Source: Pedobacter alluvionis
GTDB lineage: Bacteria; Bacteroidota; Bacteroidia; Sphingobacteriales; Sphingobacteriaceae
Direction of reading: 5' to 3'
Assembly (NCBI RefSeq): GCF_003664035.1
Contig: NZ_RCCK01000011.1
Span: forward strand, 1,302,001-1,366,000
DNA length: 64,000 nucleotides
Made by a program: the position numbers and the translations under genes. The notes beneath the pieces are model-generated. The model saw nothing but the letters and a program-made list of their open reading frames with translations. It made no database searches and was not told the origin of the DNA. Each line of letters starts with the position of its first letter. The first letter of the stretch is position 1. Shown here one piece after another: positions 53,585 through 62,741 of the stretch.

Positions 53585-56484
53585 GGATCTTTGGGGTCTA
53601 TTATTGAAAATTTATGATCAGGCTCCTCTTCCGGTTCTCCTGTATCTTGTTTAGTTTTATCTTTAATACTAAATTTTAACCAGACTTTACCCGTCAGTCC
53701 TTCAAATTTCAGCAAAGCTGGACATTTATTATTTCTTTTATCATGAGTTGCCCTAACCTCGAATTTGGCTTTTCCTTCTATACGTGCGTCGGCGGAAGCG
53801 GAACCAATTCCCTCTATACTTGCATTTACATCAACACCTGCATTAAGATATATTTCAATAGGAATATAAATTTGCACCTCACCACCATCCCAGCCATCAA
53901 CGCTATGGTATTCTAATGCTTTAATTTCTACATTAAAATCAACTTTTGCCCCTACATTTATATAATAATCAATCCTTACAGCTCCTAAAGTTAAATAATT
54001 TACTTTTTTAACTATTTGTGACAATCTATACATCGCTTGGCCAATAGGTCCAATAAACTGAGCAAAGAATAACAAATCTAATTCGCCTTTGATTCCGAAA
54101 AGTGGTTTTGCAGCAAACTCTAAAAAATAAAACGCCCCAATTTCATTCGGTTTAGATTTACTCTGAGCAAACTTACCTTGTATTCCACCACTAAATGCAG
54201 GTGTGGATACTTCTATTCTGAATGGAAGCCCCCTTCCTTTCCTCAGCTTCCAACGTGCCGCCATCTTTTTACTAGAAGGCGAGCCATCTGTAGTTCTTGC
54301 AGTTCCGCTTGCAATAGCGGCCTCTCCTTCTTTTGCTTCATCAGCAAAAGTAATTTCTTTAAATATTTCGTAGGCCTTCAACAAAAAATTTATAGCATTT
54401 AAAAGCGGGAATCCATCTCCGGGAATTAGGGGATTCTCTTCACCATCAATTTTAAAACCAGCTTCAAAATCTAATTCATATTTTTTTATCTTCCAGTTTT
54501 TTTCCTTTTCTTTTAGCCTACTTTCTTTAAGTTTCTTATTTTGACCTTTTTCCGTAAAAAACTCTCTATATTTATAATTAGGAGTTTGCCTTACATATAC
54601 TGGTTCTTTCGTCTCGTATTTCACATTAATCCACCATTCCAAATTAGGAAAAACCCTTGTCCTTACTAATTGATTGGGATATCTGCAAGTGGATACAGGC
54701 ACAAAGTACTGTTGAACAAAATAATCTTTCCAAAAAATATACCTTGCCACCCATGCAATTTCTTTAACTTTTAGATTGGCTGCAGAATATTGTGCGTCAA
54801 TTTCGTAGCCTATAGCTTTGAGGATGGCATTATCATAGCTTTTGTTATAAAGATATTTAAGCTTTAGCTTTAACTTATCCTCTCCTACATAATCATAATC
54901 TGTGCCAAAAATTAAATTTTGAACTTTTTCAACATCATATGCCGGTTGCTGCTCGTCAACTATAACATCGGTATCGTTTTCATTTTCTGCTGTTACATCA
55001 ATGTTCGATTTTCGTAATTGCTTTTTATGTTTTGTATCTTCAACTCTTTCGTAATCGTTTCCTAACTTTTTAGCTGCCAATATGGTATCCATCAGGAAAA
55101 CATTTTCTTTGCTATCGTGCTTTTCGTTTTTAGGCAACATTACCCCCATGCACATTACGCCCTTATTATGTAATTCTTTTAAAGAAATTAATACGTCTTT
55201 TTTGGCATCGCCCCTAATAATATCAAATGTTTGTGAAGTTTTATCTCCACTATCGGCCAATTTATTTTCGTCAAAAATAACAAACGGCTTTCTATCTTTA
55301 TCTGCCACATCACTGATTTCGATCATAGAATATCCACAAGGATCATATTCTTTCCTTGTGTATTGTACATCGCCAATGTATTGTATCTGGTTGTTCTTTT
55401 TTGCTTCAAGTTCCTTTAAGATTACATCAAGGCTATTATACTTTACGACAAAAAAATGGCTGCTTGGTATTTCCTCTATTTTATTATCGACCGTCTGTAC
55501 CCATTGCGAGTTTTTTGGCATAGACGTATAGATCTTCCCACTCTTTTTATTTTTAATGACGATCATCACATAATATTTTTTTGTGGGTTCCGCCTTATGA
55601 TTTTTATGAAATTTATCTTTCCAATCTAATTCTATAGTAATAGGCACTTCAAAACTACAATTTGCATTTGTACTAACACCCGATTGTTCTTCAGCGTATT
55701 TATTTAATTCTGATTCAACCAATGGCTTGTCTAATATGAACTTATATTCAGGATCGCAGCTGTATGCCCTTGCTATTGTACTTGCCGTTGTTTGGCCATC
55801 ACCAGCTTCATCTAATAGTTCAATCGTAAGGCTTAAATCTTTCCATTCGGCTGAAAGATCTAAATTAATGCCAGCTGAAATAAGATTTTTGCCATTGAGG
55901 CCTTTAATAGGGAGCATGTGGGTAGAGAAATACAGCTTGATGGTCGTATTATAATTATAGAAACCATCATTAATTCCTACCTCGGGATTATTTTCGATAT
56001 TCTTTTGTCTGTCAAAATAGTGGCCCCTAATTTCAGGAGCTTGGTTCACCGCCATAAAAGGAAAAGCGATACCATCACCAGGCTCATCTATAAATAAAAG
56101 CATCACATATCCTGTACCTTCCCAAATTGGACTATCTTGTGCAACAGGTGAAAATGAAATTTGGGTTCCCTGGATATAGTTTTTATCAATCCCGTATTTC
56201 TTTATCGGAACCGTACCATTTTCCTTAATGAAATAACCCCAAACGTCTTGTTTAGCTTTATTTGTTTCAAGCTTAGAAAAGGAATAACTTAAAATATATG
56301 CCCATTTTAATTGAGTTCTAGCTGTTTCTTTTGTAGGGATAAAATTTGGTTCAAAATTCTCATTGGTTTCAAAATCCACAAAAAATTTATGGTCTTTTCC
56401 TATCAGCATCAGCACTGAAGAATTATCACCAACGACAAATTTCTTACCATCTACTTCGTAATAGCAACTTTTAATTTTTTTCAT
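53563..56484 (-). CDS. Large protein of unknown type, candidate T6SS effector
   Basis: This 973-residue protein has no signal peptide or long membrane helix. The N-terminal part (to about 330) is beta-rich with YYVMIVIKNKKSGKIY and VKLYFSTHM-like segments; the middle is charged; the C-terminal part (about 750-950) shows amphipathic alternating strands (FRIEVSTPAFSGGIQGKF, YYINVGAKVDFNVEIKAL, IYLNAGVDVNASIEGIGSA). The DUF4280 gene lies two bases upstream, so the tip may carry it. Location and the lipoprotein downstream suggest a membrane-acting toxin. ATG 56484 follows the upstream stop by one base; ATG 56496 would overlap. I recognise no family. Confidence 0.7.
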   Translation of the reverse strand: MKKIKSCYYEVDGKKFVVGDNSSVLMLIGKDHKFFVDFETNENFEPNFIPTKETARTQLKWAYILSYSFSKLETNKAKQDVWGYFIKENGTVPIKKYGIDKNYIQGTQISFSPVAQDSPIWEGTGYVMLLFIDEPGDGIAFPFMAVNQAPEIRGHYFDRQKNIENNPEVGINDGFYNYNTTIKLYFSTHMLPIKGLNGKNLISAGINLDLSAEWKDLSLTIELLDEAGDGQTTASTIARAYSCDPEYKFILDKPLVESELNKYAEEQSGVSTNANCSFEVPITIELDWKDKFHKNHKAEPTKKYYVMIVIKNKKSGKIYTSMPKNSQWVQTVDNKIEEIPSSHFFVVKYNSLDVILKELEAKKNNQIQYIGDVQYTRKEYDPCGYSMIEISDVADKDRKPFVIFDENKLADSGDKTSQTFDIIRGDAKKDVLISLKELHNKGVMCMGVMLPKNEKHDSKENVFLMDTILAAKKLGNDYERVEDTKHKKQLRKSNIDVTAENENDTDVIVDEQQPAYDVEKVQNLIFGTDYDYVGEDKLKLKLKYLYNKSYDNAILKAIGYEIDAQYSAANLKVKEIAWVARYIFWKDYFVQQYFVPVSTCRYPNQLVRTRVFPNLEWWINVKYETKEPVYVRQTPNYKYREFFTEKGQNKKLKESRLKEKEKNWKIKKYELDFEAGFKIDGEENPLIPGDGFPLLNAINFLLKAYEIFKEITFADEAKEGEAAIASGTARTTDGSPSSKKMAARWKLRKGRGLPFRIEVSTPAFSGGIQGKFAQSKSKPNEIGAFYFLEFAAKPLFGIKGELDLLFFAQFIGPIGQAMYRLSQIVKKVNYLTLGAVRIDYYINVGAKVDFNVEIKALEYHSVDGWDGGEVQIYIPIEIYLNAGVDVNASIEGIGSASADARIEGKAKFEVRATHDKRNNKCPALLKFEGLTGKVWLKFSIKDKTKQDTGEPEEEPDHKFSIIDPKDPWKIDII

Positions 56485-56485
56485 C

Positions 56486-56971
56486 TTACTTAGCATTTAA
56501 GTATTCATAAGGAGATGGCACATTCATTTGCTTTATATTCACCAATGGGTTAATCTGCGATTGTTGCTCTTCATCAGCATTATCAATATTTTGCTGAGAA
56601 GGTTGCCCTTTCTGCCCTGTTTTGGCAAAAAAGATACAGGGCGAACCACTAATGGTACAAACACCTTTGCTATCTTCTACCAAAACCTGTCCGCTGTTAA
56701 TTAATACCATATCTTTATACATGCCCTTCCATTCGGTTAGTGCAGGCAAACAGGGTTTAAAACCACCAGGGGTTGGCTGAAGTTTACATTGGCCAAAGGT
56801 GTTTTTTTCAAAAGTCATTCCGATATCTACATGAGACGCAATTAATTTTTGTGCGCCATCTTTATCGTTCACAAAATGCTTTTGCTGGGTAAGTACTTTC
56901 AATTTATCGGTTGTGGTACCAAACTGGCATTGGCAGGTGGCACCTTGTACAATGATTTCTTTTTGTGACAT
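56486..56971 (-). CDS. DUF4280 PAAR-like T6SS spike-tip protein
   Basis: This 161-residue protein has the DUF4280 pattern: IIVQGATCQCQFGTTTDKLK, FVNDKDGAQKLIASHVDIGM, TFGQCKLQPTPGGFKPCLPA, LVEDSKGVCTISGSPC. Cysteines in pairs and Gly/Pro turns are typical of PAAR-like cones that cap VgrG in Bacteroidota T6SS. It probably connects the large 973-residue protein to the tip. Its last base lies one base before that gene start. Function is from family; no direct evidence. Confidence 0.85.
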   Translation of the reverse strand: MSQKEIIVQGATCQCQFGTTTDKLKVLTQQKHFVNDKDGAQKLIASHVDIGMTFEKNTFGQCKLQPTPGGFKPCLPALTEWKGMYKDMVLINSGQVLVEDSKGVCTISGSPCIFFAKTGQKGQPSQQNIDNADEEQQSQINPLVNIKQMNVPSPYEYLNAK

Positions 56972-56987
56972 TTCTCTTCTCCGTTGT

Positions 56988-57971
56988 TTAACCCAATATT
57001 CTTGCCCAAAATCCCTTTTTCTTTTCAGCAGGAAAATGATCGGTCTCCCCTTGAGTTAACGATTGCTGATTTGCTTCCGAAATGCTGTTTTCAATTTCAT
57101 AAGCAGAGAAAAAGATGCGTTTTATACTTATTTCTTCACTGTTTTCCTTTTTATACAGGTTCCAATCAACTTGGACGTGCTTAAGCAAACCTCCATCCTG
57201 ATCTAAATCGAAAGTCGCATTTAGCTTCATTTTAAGAGAACCCTTACGATTCAATAGTGTACTTTGTTCCTTAGTAACATCACTTTCTGAAGAAAAATGC
57301 ATCTTGATTGTACCATAATCGGTATTGTTCGGCTCAACTGTTTGAACGCCTTCAAATGCAAGGCTATGGTAAGCGATAACCGGAAAAAAGAAGGTGCTTT
57401 GCTGAGATAAGTTACTATCGTAGGCCAGATACTGCGGATGAAAAAATACACTCCAGAACATATCTGCCCTTAGTGCATATTCCAGTTCAGAACTATTCGA
57501 TATCTTTTTCTCCATCTTTTCTAAATATAGTTCGGCGTATCTGCCTTCATACTTATCAGAGATCTTTTCGGCTACCTGTTTCCAGCGGTTTAGGATTTCT
57601 CGGTGATTAACAATCCCTCTAAATATTTCGTTCCTGGAATTTACATCAACCTTTAGGGGATATATTGCACCCATGCTCATATTGGCCAGTTGTTCCCCAA
57701 CAAAATCAGGCTCATGCCTGTCTATAAAAAGGTCCGTTTTATCAAAGCATAACTGCCAAACTTTATTTTCATCCCTAAATTGGTTCACCTTGAGGTGGAT
57801 CTGGTAATCTAATCTTTTTGTCGCTTCTTGATTGCCATCGTCATAATATTTAATGGTAATGCCATAGCTCCTTGCAGAACGTGGTCTAGGAGCAAAATCA
57901 ATCGCATGATCGATATTGAGCTTAATTTTGCCCTGAGCTGCAGAATTTGAAAGGCTATTTACTTTTTCCAT
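56988..57971 (-). CDS. T6SS-associated accessory protein, paralogue of gene at 40679
   Basis: This 327-residue protein has no signal peptide. The middle part YPLKVDVNSRNEIFRGIVNH and ILNRWKQVAEKI match the pattern of the 313-residue protein in the left cassette. It has further segments such as ELEYALRADMFWSVFFHPQY and TFDLDQDGGLLKHVQVDWNL. It lies between the Tle1-like gene and the DUF4280 gene, 11 and 16 bases away, and may be an effector-loading factor for one of them. The family is not named by me. Confidence 0.7.
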   Translation of the reverse strand: MEKVNSLSNSAAQGKIKLNIDHAIDFAPRPRSARSYGITIKYYDDGNQEATKRLDYQIHLKVNQFRDENKVWQLCFDKTDLFIDRHEPDFVGEQLANMSMGAIYPLKVDVNSRNEIFRGIVNHREILNRWKQVAEKISDKYEGRYAELYLEKMEKKISNSSELEYALRADMFWSVFFHPQYLAYDSNLSQQSTFFFPVIAYHSLAFEGVQTVEPNNTDYGTIKMHFSSESDVTKEQSTLLNRKGSLKMKLNATFDLDQDGGLLKHVQVDWNLYKKENSEEISIKRIFFSAYEIENSISEANQQSLTQGETDHFPAEKKKGFWARILG

Positions 57972-57982
57972 AACCGAGCGTA

Positions 57983-59356
57983 TTAATAAGTAACCCTATT
58001 ACCATCGGCATTGGGGGCCATAGGCTGTACGACACCGTAAGAACTTTTTCTATCTGCCGACCAATGCAAATACTGGTTTCTCAATTTGTGAAGGTCTTCC
58101 TGCTGTTGCCTTCGTACAGGATCCTTGGGTAATTCTGCTGAAAAAACATAAGGTGATCCATTAGCCATTACATAATCTCTAAGCGTAGCTTTGACTCTAA
58201 GCAACAGGGGATTGCCATTAATGGTATATTTTGTTTCGGTTTTACTTTTAGCGAGTGGCAAATTATGATTTTGACTATGCTCTGCCATATACTGTAAGGG
58301 AATATAACTATACTCTTTGTAAATAAACCTCGTTCCCTCAAGAGCCCAGTACATATTACCGCCGGTAACTTTCAATTGATTTTCCTTATACCAGGCCTCT
58401 TTTATAAGTTTAGCTTTAAAGGCGTCCAGATTGCCTTTAAGCGTCCACGAGGTAGCCAATTCCGATACTACTTCTGTATCTGTTTCGTAACTTCCTCCAA
58501 TATCACTGTGTACTCCAGGAAAAACCCGTTCCCTGCCTACATTTGTATGTGTTAAAGAAAAATTCTTACGGTGCTCATTTTCAGCTACAAAATGGACAAC
58601 ATTTTGTGCACGACCAATTTGGTTGAGGTGTAACTCTTCAACATCGTTGAAATTAGGGGATACACTAAAATATTTTGAATACGACGATACGGTATCAAAA
58701 ATACCTAAAAACCTTACTTTAATCTGGTTGGGAGATATTTTCAGTCCGGCAGCGCTAAACATTTCGCCTAAATGCCCACAAGCCGGCATTACCTCTAAAC
58801 TTGTTGCTTCCCCGTCTGAATCAAATCTTGACGTGATTCCAGTGTGTGGGTCTGTAATGGTACTTGACCGATATTCATTTTTACCAATCTCGTAAACAAA
58901 ATTTCTTGCTGCTGCTGCACCCCTGCTAAAACCAAATACATCGAAAGTAATACTTCTTAATTTCTTTTTCCCATTGCTTTTTATCGGGACTTTCAGTTTA
59001 TCGGTGAAAATTTTTTCACAGGCCTTTCTCACTTTTCCCCTTATCCCTGTGCTTCCGGTACCGAAAGCATAGCCCATTTGACTATCTTTTTGCCTATCTT
59101 CAGTACCAATACCTTCCAAATAAATACTATGACTTTTATCATAAATATCCCATAGTCTGGCGACATTAGACCAATCGTTCTGATAGCTGCTATCGCTATC
59201 TGTGCCGTTACGCTGGTAAGTAGGTGTATTGGCTCTACGCTCTTGAGAATTATTCATATTGTTTTTTGTTCCATCAAAAAATACCCCTACAAAAAGATCT
59301 AAATACTCTACTTTATCGTTTGTCGGCACATAATTGCCCAATTTAACGCTCGTCAT
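57983..59356 (-). CDS. Tle1-like DUF2235 phospholipase effector
   Basis: This 457-residue protein is a DUF2235 alpha/beta hydrolase. The nucleophile elbow is GFSRG with S144, the first strand is LFVGVFFDGTKNN, an acid residue lies in FLGIFDTVSSY, and the histidine segment is FPGVHSDIGGSYETD. Tle1-type effectors split phospholipids of target cells, and lack Sec signals since the T6SS delivers them. A DUF2931 lipoprotein gene is one base upstream, and an accessory protein follows. The family and context agree well. Confidence 0.9.
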   Translation of the reverse strand: MTSVKLGNYVPTNDKVEYLDLFVGVFFDGTKNNMNNSQERRANTPTYQRNGTDSDSSYQNDWSNVARLWDIYDKSHSIYLEGIGTEDRQKDSQMGYAFGTGSTGIRGKVRKACEKIFTDKLKVPIKSNGKKKLRSITFDVFGFSRGAAAARNFVYEIGKNEYRSSTITDPHTGITSRFDSDGEATSLEVMPACGHLGEMFSAAGLKISPNQIKVRFLGIFDTVSSYSKYFSVSPNFNDVEELHLNQIGRAQNVVHFVAENEHRKNFSLTHTNVGRERVFPGVHSDIGGSYETDTEVVSELATSWTLKGNLDAFKAKLIKEAWYKENQLKVTGGNMYWALEGTRFIYKEYSYIPLQYMAEHSQNHNLPLAKSKTETKYTINGNPLLLRVKATLRDYVMANGSPYVFSAELPKDPVRRQQQEDLHKLRNQYLHWSADRKSSYGVVQPMAPNADGNRVTY

Positions 59357-59357
59357 A

Positions 59358-60398
59358 CTAATCTACTTTACTGATATCGATTTTCGCTCTTTTAAGCTGA
59401 ATTTCTTCTGTACTATTTTTTAGCGATATTTTTGCTCCTTTTCCGTCTGCATTCAGCGATACAACCAGGTCTATCTCACTAGAGTTCCCCAGCTTCTCAA
59501 AAGAAGTCATTGTTTCTTTTTCATCAAAAGGTTTTATTTCAAGCCCATATTTCGTTCCGTTTTCCTTTTTCCAAACCAATGTAATGTATTTCGGTACGGC
59601 CCTGGAAACGTATGGATTAGCTGTCAGATCTTCTCCAAACCGATTTTCTTCTTCACCGTTAAGGAAGTTGTAATAGCATAATATCAACTGATCTCCAACG
59701 GGTAAATGAACTTCTGGATGCCAAGGGTATTTTTTGCGGTAAAGTTCATAGACAACGGGATCTGGCATGCCTTCAGTTTTAATGCGTTCTAAAATTTCCG
59801 GCTTCATAATCATTTTATCTTCCAGTGTAAGTGTGATAAAATTCGGTTCCAACATGTACTTTGCATTGGGATAAGCCTGTTCTTTTGAAATAGTCGTTTC
59901 ATTGGCCTCAAAAGCACCCACTTCAGTTTGGAAACCTGGGCCGCTAAGCCAAACCACGACTTTACCTTTTGGCGCCAGACCAATTTTGATCAACGTGTAG
60001 TTATCTTTTTTATTGGTCAGGTCATCCTTAAATCCGTCATGGAATAACTGGGTAATGCGGGCCTTATCTAATTTCCATTTACCGGTATAAAATTTCTTTT
60101 CCATCAGCGATAGCCAGGTAAAACTTAACGAATCCGGTGCTTCCATCTGTTTGGTCGTTACGCTCATCACACCGCCATCGTTTCCCCATCCAGTGTTCTG
60201 CGTACCCCAAATGGCATCAAAACCATAGGTAAAATCTTTGGCTATGATGGCTCCTTTATAAACTTCCATCGGATATTCTTCGGGAGCTGAAACCGTACCT
60301 GTCCACTCAAATTTTTCTTCCATTTTTTGTCCTTTGCAACTTGTTATCGCCAGTAAAATGAACGCCAGCAATAAATACCTGTTTTTTTTAAAACTCAT
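59358..60398 (-). CDS. DUF2931 lipoprotein, probable immunity to the Tle1-like lipase
   Basis: This 346-residue protein has a lipoprotein signal (LLLAFILLAITSCKG), then a domain like DUF2931: KMEEKFEWTGTVSAPEEYPM, YGFDAIWGTQNTGWGNDGGV, and PVGDQLILCYYNFLNGEEEN. Such proteins often accompany T6SS effectors. It lies one base before the lipase gene, and its envelope placement suits protection from a phospholipase. DUF2931 as an immunity family is my understanding of the context. Confidence 0.82.
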   Translation of the reverse strand: MSFKKNRYLLLAFILLAITSCKGQKMEEKFEWTGTVSAPEEYPMEVYKGAIIAKDFTYGFDAIWGTQNTGWGNDGGVMSVTTKQMEAPDSLSFTWLSLMEKKFYTGKWKLDKARITQLFHDGFKDDLTNKKDNYTLIKIGLAPKGKVVVWLSGPGFQTEVGAFEANETTISKEQAYPNAKYMLEPNFITLTLEDKMIMKPEILERIKTEGMPDPVVYELYRKKYPWHPEVHLPVGDQLILCYYNFLNGEEENRFGEDLTANPYVSRAVPKYITLVWKKENGTKYGLEIKPFDEKETMTSFEKLGNSSEIDLVVSLNADGKGAKISLKNSTEEIQLKRAKIDISKVD

Positions 60399-60568
60399 GA
60401 TTTGTTACCACTTGATACAATTTTCTTGCTGCTGGCCAATGATAAATTTTGCGAAGTAGCTTCAACATTCATTACCTGAGCAATCTTTTCCAATTTAACG
60501 CCAACACGCAATTCGTATTTTTGAATCACTTCTATCGTGATATTCTTTGCCTGTTTTATGATTGCCAT
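60395..60568 (-). CDS. 57-residue protein between VgrG and DUF2931 lipoprotein
   Basis: This ATG-started frame of 57 codons begins two bases after the VgrG stop and its TGA stop overlaps the next ATG by four bases (TCATGA). The close fit between two genes is strong evidence that it is translated. It reads MAIIKQAKNITIEVIQKYEL and ends SLASSKKIVSSGNKS; it is basic and helical, with no signal. It could be a small adaptor that couples the VgrG to the Tle1 effector. No family recognised. Confidence 0.7.
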   Translation of the reverse strand: MAIIKQAKNITIEVIQKYELRVGVKLEKIAQVMNVEATSQNLSLASSKKIVSSGNKS

Positions 60569-60570
60569 AG

Positions 60571-62409
60571 CTAGAAAAGATTAGATTTTTCTGCACTGTT
60601 AAGCTCTACAATTTTACCGCTCTGCATGGTCATGTTTTCTTTTGCACTAAACATGCTGATCTCTGAAGCAATTTCGTTTGAGGTATCCGCAGTTCTTTTA
60701 AAATCCTTTGTAGCCAGCTCTGTTCTGTTGTTTGATGTTTCAGAAACATCGCCAACAGCACTTAACGAATAATTATTGCCGGCAGTGGTGGCAATATCCT
60801 TACCTGCATTTGTCGATTGATTTTGCCCCACCTGCACATCCATATTTTCCCCTACATTAATCTGCATGTTTTTACAGTTTAAGGTCATGTTCTCCAAAGC
60901 GGTAATGGTAATATTATTGCCTTTTGTGTCAATATGAATAATATTATTGTGGATATCCGTGATTTTTATCCCCTGACTGTTTGCATCATCATCAAACTCC
61001 AGCAAATGCCCGCTTCTGGTAATGATACTCTTCAAGTGGTTTTTAATTAAAGGGCTGCTATCAACGCTGGCGCTATGGTAAACACTGCCCATTACCACCG
61101 GGCGGGCCACATTTCCTTCTTCAAAAGCAATCATTACCTGATCATCAATCTCTGGGATGGCAAAATAACCACGGTTATTGCCCCTGTCGCCTACACCGGC
61201 ACTTGGTGTAACCACTCGCAACCACTCGGTCACATCGTTGGTTAAACATTCCCATTTAAATTTCACTTTAATACGACCCTGCCCCTGTGGATCGTTGTTA
61301 TCGATCACATCTGCCAATTGCATATCGGGTTGAGGCTTTTGGAAATTTTTTACCAGAATACGCTCGGTAGTAGCTACTTTTCCTTCAAAAGTATTGTGGT
61401 ATTTACCATTCTCATCAATATGGTGTTTAATGCTTGTAATGAGGAATTTACCCAGGCTTTCTGTCGAAAAAGAAAGTTCTTTTCTTAAACTCATCGTAAT
61501 TTCGGCAATGCTGCCTATGCTCAAACCGGCATTGTCTCCTCTTGCGGTTACTTTTAATAGCTCGCTGGTATTAGCCTTTTCTTCATTTTCTACCAGGCTT
61601 TTAATATCGCCGTTATTATCTACACGTATTAAGGAGGGCTGGTTGAAGGTTTTACTGAAAGTGAGGTTGGAAGCTTTAATGGCATGCGATAAATCAGGAG
61701 TACCATCTACTTTGCCTGTACTCTCGCTCAGCAACATCTCATTTTGCTTTGGATTGTAGGAAAAACGTTTATTTTTAATCGGGGCGATTTCCATTGCATA
61801 TTGCATTTCCTGAACATCTCTTCCGTAAAATAAACCGATTTCTTTTTGTACATCCGGCTTGCCAAAATTAAGCTGTTTACCATCATAGAAAAACCATTCG
61901 TGGTATTCGGCAGAAAGCCGATTTAAAAAGGCAAAATCACTTTCCCTATATTGAATGATGTAATCGATCGGTGTGGTTCTTGCAGCATTGGCCACGACTT
62001 TTAAATCGTTGGCCGGTGTATCCTTTGTTGCTAATTTTACGATCTCATTCAGGTCTTTATCCAGATATGAACCCAGATCTGGTCCGCGATCGATTAAAAT
62101 GGTGGGACTATATCCGCTTACGATTACAATGCCGTGATAACCATGATTCTGTGATAGTTCGACTTTAGAAATCAGACCGACAAAGTTTTGCATGCCTTCC
62201 GGCGAATGACCAAATGATGCGGTTAAGGTTTTACCCACAAAATCCCGGCTATCGTCCAAACTGATCAAGCCAGGCGCACCCATTTGATCATGGTTAAAAC
62301 GCAGCTCGAAATAATGGTGTTCGTTAAAAGCCTGTGTGAGGCTAAAGGAAGCAAAGTGGGTAATTTCCTTATCCTCTATATTGATTTCTGCAATGAGTTT
62401 CTTTTCCAT
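60571..62409 (-). CDS. Type VI secretion tip protein VgrG (cassette 2)
   Basis: This 612-residue VgrG has the gp27-like half (MEKKLIAEINIEDKEITHFA, LISLDDSRDFVGKTLTASFG), the OB-fold (QGRIKVKFKWEC), and RGYFAIPEIDDQVMIAFEEG. The tail (from about 460) is another beta-helix (NIIHIDTKGNNITITALENM) ending in NLSAEKSNLF-like ELNSAEKSNLF. The tail differs from VgrG1, so it probably mates with different effectors. It precedes the 57-aa gene and Tle1 unit. Confidence 0.92.
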   Translation of the reverse strand: MEKKLIAEINIEDKEITHFASFSLTQAFNEHHYFELRFNHDQMGAPGLISLDDSRDFVGKTLTASFGHSPEGMQNFVGLISKVELSQNHGYHGIVIVSGYSPTILIDRGPDLGSYLDKDLNEIVKLATKDTPANDLKVVANAARTTPIDYIIQYRESDFAFLNRLSAEYHEWFFYDGKQLNFGKPDVQKEIGLFYGRDVQEMQYAMEIAPIKNKRFSYNPKQNEMLLSESTGKVDGTPDLSHAIKASNLTFSKTFNQPSLIRVDNNGDIKSLVENEEKANTSELLKVTARGDNAGLSIGSIAEITMSLRKELSFSTESLGKFLITSIKHHIDENGKYHNTFEGKVATTERILVKNFQKPQPDMQLADVIDNNDPQGQGRIKVKFKWECLTNDVTEWLRVVTPSAGVGDRGNNRGYFAIPEIDDQVMIAFEEGNVARPVVMGSVYHSASVDSSPLIKNHLKSIITRSGHLLEFDDDANSQGIKITDIHNNIIHIDTKGNNITITALENMTLNCKNMQINVGENMDVQVGQNQSTNAGKDIATTAGNNYSLSAVGDVSETSNNRTELATKDFKRTADTSNEIASEISMFSAKENMTMQSGKIVELNSAEKSNLF

Positions 62410-62493
62410 ATTAATTAATCTTGATCACAAAAAATGCCCTAAACTAAATCCAGTTTTAGATTTTTTTAATGCACACCTGGAAATGATTCCATT

Positions 62494-62598
62494 TTATGTA
62501 GGCATGTTCAGATAAGTTTTGTGAGTGGCTGCCGAACCAAACATTTTACCTGGGTGGTAATCGTGTTTTACTACAAAATATTTGCGTTGGTTAGACAT
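62494..62598 (-). CDS. Possible 34-residue protein between hcp pair and VgrG
   Basis: An ATG frame of 34 codons on the minus strand, MSNQRKYFVVKHDYHPGKMF then GSAATHKTYLNMPT. It occupies the 332-bp gap where cassette 1 has an effector gene. Aromatic and histidine content is unlike random AT-rich DNA. It could be a small protein or the relic of a lost cargo gene. Not certain. Confidence 0.4.
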   Translation of the reverse strand: MSNQRKYFVVKHDYHPGKMFGSAATHKTYLNMPT

Positions 62599-62688
62599 AA
62601 TTGAGCTTTAATTGAGATGCCATGTGGAAATTGCCGCAGGACCGAAAAGTATTAATTTTAGATGTTAGGTAGATAAAAAATAGGATTG

Positions 62689-62725
62689 AACTAAAAGCGA
62701 CCGGTGTAAACCAGTCGCTTCAGTT
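62689..62725 (-). terminator. Terminator after hcp gene, cassette 2
   Basis: On the minus strand AAGCGACTGG, short loop, CCGGTCGCTT and TTAGTT. Imperfect 10-bp stem between hcp and the VgrG unit, as in cassette 1. Confidence 0.75.
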
Positions 62726-62741
62726 TAATTATGTCTGATGA

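Noticed and set aside
53563..56484. The large 973-aa protein as an Rhs/YD-repeat toxin
   Set aside because: No YD repeats, no RHS core signature and no conserved PxxxxDPxG cleavage motif were seen.
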